From assembly GCF_010183535.1 (NCBI RefSeq), contig NC_071331.1, positions 16,306,001 to 16,370,000 on the forward strand: DNA of 64,000 nt, given 5' to 3'. The first letter of the stretch is position 1, and each line of letters opens with the position of its first letter. This DNA comes from Caenorhabditis remanei. Lineage: Eukaryota; Nematoda; Chromadorea; Rhabditida; Rhabditidae. The notes beneath the pieces are model-generated. The model was not told the DNA's origin, did not search any database, and saw only the letters and a program-made list of their open reading frames with translations. Both the position numbers and the translations under genes were made by a program. Of this stretch, positions 60,324 through 64,000 are shown in pieces.

Positions 60324-61815
60324 ATGTGGGCCGACACATTATACTGGATTATTATTGGTATAATTGATGTTTTGGCTATCATTTTCAATGCTCTTCTCAT
60401 TTATTTGGCTCTTTATCGTACTCCAAAAATGGTCAGAGTATATACGACACTTATAATCAACCTCGCATTTACTGATTGTTGTTCTGCATTTTTGAACTTT
60501 TTTGTTCAGCAAAGAATGATTCCATCTGGGTTTACAATAGGATACATTTCAAATGGATGGTGTAAACTTTTTGGATATCGATTCTGTTTTTTGAGGTAGA
60601 TAAAGAACGACGTTAGTCAGTTTTGAGGCTGGTTTCCAACCGAAAAGAACAAAGTTCTAGATGCTTTAAAAACGTCTCAAAAATTAATTTTAAAAAGAGA
60701 ATTTGAATGATTTCAACTATTTACGAATTAAAGTTTCCTCTAATTATAACTAACAAAGCTTAATCTGATAGAGTTACAAGAAAAAGTAATAATGCGTTCT
60801 TCGGGTTTTCTTTAGAAGTTCACAATTCTAAATTTAATAAACCCGGATGATACACTGAATGCACAGTACCTGTCGTTTAATAAACATCTTTCCAGTCACA
60901 ATATAATGGCTCACTTCATTGTTCACTCTAATTACTCACTTGTTTTGTCATTTGCATATCGATATTATATTCTTCGAAAACCGGAGCCACGACGAAAAAC
61001 TGTTCTTATTGTTCTTTTCATCACATATCTTCCATCACTTTTACAATTGGTAAGACTCCAATCAGTTCAGCAGAAACACAAATCAGAACGACTTGGATAA
61101 CAAGTTTAGTATAGACGAAATAGATGAAAAAACTACGCAAAAACAAATTGAGTAAAGAAGAAAACTGATCAAACATGAATTGGATTCAAACTTTCTGGCA
61201 TGACCTACTTCGTATAAACCTTGTTGTTTTCAGATTCTCTACCAGTTTGCAGAATCGGATCCTTCTGAAATCATTCAACTTCTCCAACCATATCATCCAC
61301 AATACAATTTCACTGGACTAACAGTTAGCGGAGTTTCAGATATCCGAAGTGTTTATGCTCTCTATAAAATCCTTCAAATGACTGTTATGACTGTTCCCAT
61401 ATTTTCCACCATTCTATTTTTAAGAAACAAAATAATTAACCGGCTCTTATACCGTGGAATCAACATTTCACTGAATACGAAAAGTCTTCATTCTCAGCTT
61501 CTAATGGTAATAACATCTAGAGTATTCTCAAAATCATGATTGTTCTTACAGGCACTAACATATCAGGCACTTCTACCAACTCTATACTCTATCAACGTCA
61601 TCATGTATGTACTAGAACAATCCGGAATATATGCATCTCCATTCTTCGAGAATTTCATAATGTCTGGATTAGTTTTGATTCCATTTTTCTCTCCATTCAC
61701 TTCTTTTTTCTTCTTTACTCCGTATAGACGAATCATATTGGGAATGGTTATCAAGAACCTCAACAAGAGACCAGTCGCTACTTCGGAAACTGGTCATGGA
61801 TCGTTTCCAATCTAG
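60324..61815 (+). CDS. Serpentine chemoreceptor, class D (srd-like)
   Basis: Exons 60324-60595, 60896-61049, 61234-61506 and 61552-61815 join in phase and end TAG. It has seven hydrophobic segments. The marks of the srd family of the Str superfamily are the N-terminal segment, then NFFVQQRMIPSGF and ISNGWCKLFG, SFAYRYYILRKPEP after TM3, and the C-terminal PYRR motif before the cytoplasmic tail. These are G-protein-coupled chemoreceptors of sensory neurons. The third intron-exon block (FAESDPSEIIQLLQPYHP) is the second extracellular loop region. The gene looks intact. The subfamily number cannot be assigned. Confidence 0.85.
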
Positions 61816-62619
61816 TTTTTTGTATTTCAATCGCTGCATTTCAATGAACAATTTAAAGTTTTGCAGCTTGGTTTCTATTATTTGCGAGACATCCAAAAAG
61901 AAATCTGTTCCTGAAATTTGAATGGAAAGTTGAGCCTCTTGAGAGAAAGATTCGCGTTGTCCTTGTTTGTTTTTATCATGATCAGACAACTGAAAAATCC
62001 AGATTCCATCCGCAAAACATCTACAGTTGCAGGAGTTCAAGAAAATGCAAAACTTGATTACGAGGTGTTTGAACAATTCACATGCATGTCTTGATAATAC
62101 AGGACTTTCAATAATCACTGCGATGAAATCAAGCTGAAGCGTGTGGGATATAGAAAGGAGCTAGAGAGAAAATTGAGAAAAGTTCATGTGTGCATCTAAA
62201 AACCAGAAGAAGCATTCAAAGTGTAAGAAATTACAGTTCACGGTTGTAAACTTTTAATTAGAAATATTAAATTCAGCTACCATTTGGTTGGTGAATTTCT
62301 GTGAAAATATTGAAAGTCTGGAAACAGTACGCAGACACTTTTAGAAAAACTAAACTTTACTACTTTACCTTTATGCTCAATCAGATGATTTGCCATTTCT
62401 GTGAGTTGTTTATTTTGAAAACCGAATACTAACTCCCATTCCAGAATCCTTCGTTTACAATGTTTTGTTGATTGGTTTGTTGTAAAAAAGACGAAATGAT
62501 GTACGGAGTTTCAGAGATTTAGACAAAATGGTTTCCTTTGATAAAGATTAACTTCTCAGCACAATAACTATATATGTTGTTCCAGGCCTCTATCGTAATA
62601 TTGCTTGTTGTTTTTCAGT

Positions 62620-62863
62620 TTTCAAAGAATTCTTGTTGATTGTTGTTCCGTTGCAGTATGAGATTAGATATGGCTGTAAGTTTTTTCTTCTTTTCTTCTT
62701 TTCCGTTATCATAATAACAATGGGTCGTGTGTTCCGAGAAGTTAAAGAAACATGGTACCAAAAGAAGAACGATTACACTGGGCCGTGGACACTCAAATTA
62801 AAAATGTGTCCGAACATGTCAACAGGGATGTTTCATGTCTATGTCTCTGAATATTCACACTAA
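62620..62863 (+). other. Weak open stretch, gene not supported
   Basis: A hydrophobic run (KFFLLFFFSVIIITMG) follows FKEFLLIVVPLQYEIRYG across a possible intron, and then KETWYQKKNDYTGPWTL. Some splice-like signals exist (TTTTTCAG at 62620). I cannot recognise a family or build a full gene; it may be a decayed exon of a lost gene. Confidence 0.2.
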
Positions 62864-64000
62864 TTTTAGGGTATCGGGTCACGGAAATATGGACTGCTAA
62901 ACAATGTTCTTCGTTTCCAGTTAGGTGGGGAGATCATATATTTAAACTTTATTCTAGAAACCTGAACCTGGTTACTCAACTATTTCTTTCGATGACCTCT
63001 TCAATTGCTCACCACTATGGCCTGACTCATTTTGAACTTTGTTTTGAAAACGTTCAGATTCAGAACATTAACAAAAATGATCCTTGAGGAAATTACCATA
63101 TATACAACTTTTTTGTGTTATTTTGTTGTCTCTTGATTCCGTTTCTCTCCTCTTGAACACTCAGAATTGCTCTTTCCTCTCTGTCTCTCGTATTCTTTCT
63201 CTCGTAGAATATGTTATAACAAAGGGCGTTGTCCGTATTGGTAGCCTCGATACAAACGTATTACTCATTCTTTTCTTTACCTCAACTGTTACTAACTTTG
63301 GCAACTTTACATTCCTTCTAACTGAAAAAAAACTCGAGTTATACAGTATCATTCGAAGATTAACGACTGCATACCTACTTTCCAAAGTCCGCGTTCTGAT
63401 TCTACTCCTACTGATGGTCAGAAACTAACAGATTTATTTGTTCAAGTGTCCTCGAAAACGGTCCACCTCGTTCACCGTCCGCCGCACAAACATAGACGGA
63501 GACACAACTACCCGAGTACGGTGAATAGAGAATAGAGCGAGAGATTAGCGATGTTGCCACGTCATTACTGACCCAGGAACACTGCAAAGACATCATCTCG
63601 AATGTCACTTAGCTGTGTCTACTCTATTTGAGAGCAATCCATCAGCCCACGTCGTCATCCCTCTAACGACTTCTCTACGGACCTCTCTTCATTGATTTGC
63701 CCTCTATTCCTCTCCCCATTTGAGTTTTATGGTCCTCTGCCTCCGTATTTTCTATTTCTCTTCCTCTCTCTCTCTCTTTTCTCTTTTGTATTACATTCTT
63801 CTGTTCTCTTATCACGCTTCAACTGACTCACAGAATATCAAATAAGCACAATTTACCAACTCAAACATTGACCAGTGCTTGGCCTTCTTTTATCAATTTT
63901 CAACTGTACACTTTGAATTATTTCTCCATATTTTTCTGGAATTTCTGTCTGAGAATTGGAATCCAGCATCCAAATCAACTGTTTATTCCGATAGATTCAA
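62864..64000. other. Right-end region with no recognisable gene
   Basis: AT-rich and pyrimidine-rich DNA. One open stretch at 63084-63428 is largely Leu/Ser low complexity without domain or splice support. A more GC-rich patch at about 63430-63620 (GTCCACCTCGTTCACCGTCC) may be a promoter of a gene beyond the window. Confidence 0.35.

Noticed and set aside
61563..62118. Minus-strand frames behind the srd gene
   Set aside because: They are antisense shadows of the fourth srd exon and AT-rich 3' DNA.
63084..63428. 114-codon plus-strand frame with hydrophobic runs
   Set aside because: The composition is Leu/Ser low complexity. Nothing resembles a known receptor, and no exon partners were found.

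Overview
This window is nuclear DNA from a Caenorhabditis nematode, probably a relative of C. elegans. It is AT-rich, with short introns (about 45-60 nt) ending in TTTTCAG, dense genes on both strands, operon-like spacing, genes nested in introns, and many palindromic MITEs. Gene content and order recall C. elegans chromosome IV. Gene names come from recognising the proteins and remembered synteny; no search was run, and I cannot name the species. Exon ends were read from GT/AG signals and reading frames.

Layout. 1-4350 (+): an IRAK/Pelle kinase (pik-1-like, 5' end outside the window), then a NOL9-type polynucleotide kinase, in operon-like order. 4350-9500: repeats around an inverted duplication of an F-box gene; the left copy is intact and the right copy has lost its F-box exon. 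9519-15792 (-): a MAM-domain secreted protein (mam-3-like), then the p115/USO1 Golgi tether. 16999-18293 (+): a FEZF zinc-finger factor. 18709-28309 (-): a TBC1D8/9-type Rab GAP whose introns hold two plus-strand genes: a small secreted cysteine-rich orphan and a glutaredoxin-DEP-DUF547 protein. 29290-29595 (-): the NLP-17 neuropeptide precursor. 29999-32467 (+): selenophosphate synthetase, then a kynurenine-formamidase-like hydrolase, again operon-like. 32660-43803 (-): the decapping enzyme DCP-2 and an RSD-2-like RNAi protein. 45603-52490 (-): a long proline-rich gene I do not recognise. 52743-59852 (+): a NACHT/WD40 STAND protein. 60324-61815 (+): an srd-class chemoreceptor. 61816-64000: almost nothing I can support.

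The main result is a 2.77-kb Tc5-like DNA transposon (39036-41808) with about 365-bp terminal inverted repeats, a TCA target duplication and an apparently intact transposase. It sits inside a coding exon of the rsd-2-like gene, which belongs to the RNAi machinery. On the rsd-2 strand, a stop codon falls at the element edge. Each terminal repeat also carries a tRNA-like A box, B box and T-run.

The second structure of note is the F-box inverted duplication. Because its two arms are alleles of each other, they give empty and filled sites for two MITE insertions.
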